Shown here one piece after another: positions 33,085-33,390 of a stretch of DNA of 33,390 nucleotides. The notes beneath the pieces are model-generated. The model saw only the letters and a program-made list of their open reading frames with translations, had not been told where the DNA came from and ran no database searches. A program made the translations under genes and the position numbers. This DNA is from Bradyrhizobium jicamae. Its GTDB lineage: Bacteria > Pseudomonadota > Alphaproteobacteria > Rhizobiales > Xanthobacteraceae. Position 1 is the stretch's first letter, and each line of letters starts with the position of its first letter. The DNA lies in contig NZ_LLXZ01000211.1 in assembly GCF_001440395.1 (NCBI RefSeq), forward strand, positions 13,668 through 47,057, read 5' to 3'.

Positions 33085-33297
33085 ATGAAAGTAGTGCATG
33101 AACTGATCGATGCGGAACTCGACGCGGTGTGCGGCGGGATCTTCGACTTTACCAATCTGTCCAACAACATCGTCGCGCAGGCGAACACTGCCACGCAGGT
33201 TGGTGTCGCTCAGGGCGGCAACAGCGTCTTCGGTGCCGGCGGTGCTGCTAGCGTCGCGCAGCTGCTCGCGCAGTCGAACACCAGCTCGATCGGCTAA
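33085..33297 (+). CDS. Double-glycine leader peptide (bacteriocin-like precursor)
   Basis: From the ATG at 33085 (AAGGAGA upstream) the product has 70 residues. The leader is MKVVHELIDAELDAVCGG, with the E-L-D-x-V-x-G-G pattern recognised by C39-peptidase ABC exporters, so cleavage after Gly18 is expected. The 52-residue core is rich in Asn, Gln, Ala, Gly, Ser and Thr, has no Lys, Arg, His, Cys or Glu and only one Asp, and contains VAQ three times. It is therefore not a cationic or disulfide-bonded bacteriocin of the usual kind. An upstream in-frame start at 32920 is rejected. A hairpin follows, and the leader repeat recurs at the window edge. The processing and export genes are not in the window; function is unknown. 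Confidence 0.8.
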   Translation: MKVVHELIDAELDAVCGGIFDFTNLSNNIVAQANTATQVGVAQGGNSVFGAGGAASVAQLLAQSNTSSIG

Positions 33298-33307
33298 CTT
33301 ACGGAAG

Positions 33308-33341
33308 CCCGCACACCCCAGGCTGCTCCCGGGGGTGCGGG
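33308..33341 (+). terminator. Hairpin after the double-glycine peptide gene
   Basis: CCCGCAC (33308-33314) pairs with GTGCGGG (33335-33341), and CCCC pairs with GGGG beyond a single bulged A. It lies 10 bases after the stop codon. The T tract is poor (TACTCATTTC), so it may attenuate or stabilise the transcript rather than terminate fully. Confidence 0.6.
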
Positions 33342-33362
33342 TACTCATTTCAATCGACAATT

Positions 33363-33390
33363 TTCACACGCAACCCCCAAGGAGAGAACT
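33363..33390 (+). repeat. 28-bp leader repeat, copy 2 (window edge)
   Basis: Exact copy of 33056-33083, including AAGGAGA. The ATG of a second, presumably paralogous, peptide gene is expected within a few bases beyond the window. Confidence 0.9.

Noticed and set aside
1..33390. CRISPR array, rRNA genes, complete insertion sequence or phage integrase
   Set aside because: I found no regularly spaced repeats, rRNA signatures or transposase/integrase genes in the window.

Overview
The window reads as chromosomal DNA of a high-GC alphaproteobacterium, most likely Bradyrhizobium or a close relative in the Nitrobacteraceae. The reasons are the ClpS2-type adaptor, the style of the Dxs N-terminus, the dispersed palindromic repeats of the kind common in bradyrhizobial genomes, and candidate CtrA and FNR/FixK-type sites. 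This assignment comes from recognition, not from a search.

Layout. 1-5445: a cut-off membrane protein; a 372-aa protein with an internal duplication behind a CtrA-like box; clpS2; a Sel1-repeat protein; a DUF1194 VWA-like secreted protein; a small charged protein; and a periplasmic ClpP-like protein behind a FixK/FNR-like box. 5465-13052 (minus strand): a housekeeping block read as HDAC-like deacetylase, xseB, membrane alpha/beta hydrolase and dxs, closed by a strong hairpin, then nucleoside deoxyribosyltransferase, tlyA and a TrmA/RlmD-type methyltransferase, the last three tightly coupled. 13142-16758: secreted 5'-nucleotidase, enoyl-CoA hydratase and a PcpA/MhqO-type VOC dioxygenase. 16762-22329: an accessory-looking, repeat-rich stretch with DUF1737, a coiled-coil protein with five 7-residue repeats, a small Cys-containing protein, a coupled small protein/four-TM protein pair and an M15-like peptidase. 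22330-24471: an acyl-CoA dehydrogenase and tRNA-Gln(UUG).

24864-32787 is a coherent catabolic locus: a flavin reductase and an HpaB-family FADH2-dependent monooxygenase, an IclR regulator, and a divergent five-gene branched-chain-amino-acid-type (HAAT) ABC importer. Two copies of the same 15-bp palindrome (GTTCGA-N3-TCGAAC) lie in front of the monooxygenase gene and in the iclR/importer intergenic region. The simplest reading is one IclR-controlled regulon that imports and hydroxylates a phenolic compound. The substrate is not determined by the sequence.

33085-33390 is the most unusual part. It holds a 70-aa peptide with a double-glycine leader (ELDAVCGG) and a core without Lys, Arg, His or Cys, followed by a hairpin and then an exact 28-bp copy of the peptide gene's own ribosome-binding leader, cut by the window edge. 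This suggests a tandem array of double-glycine peptides continuing to the right.
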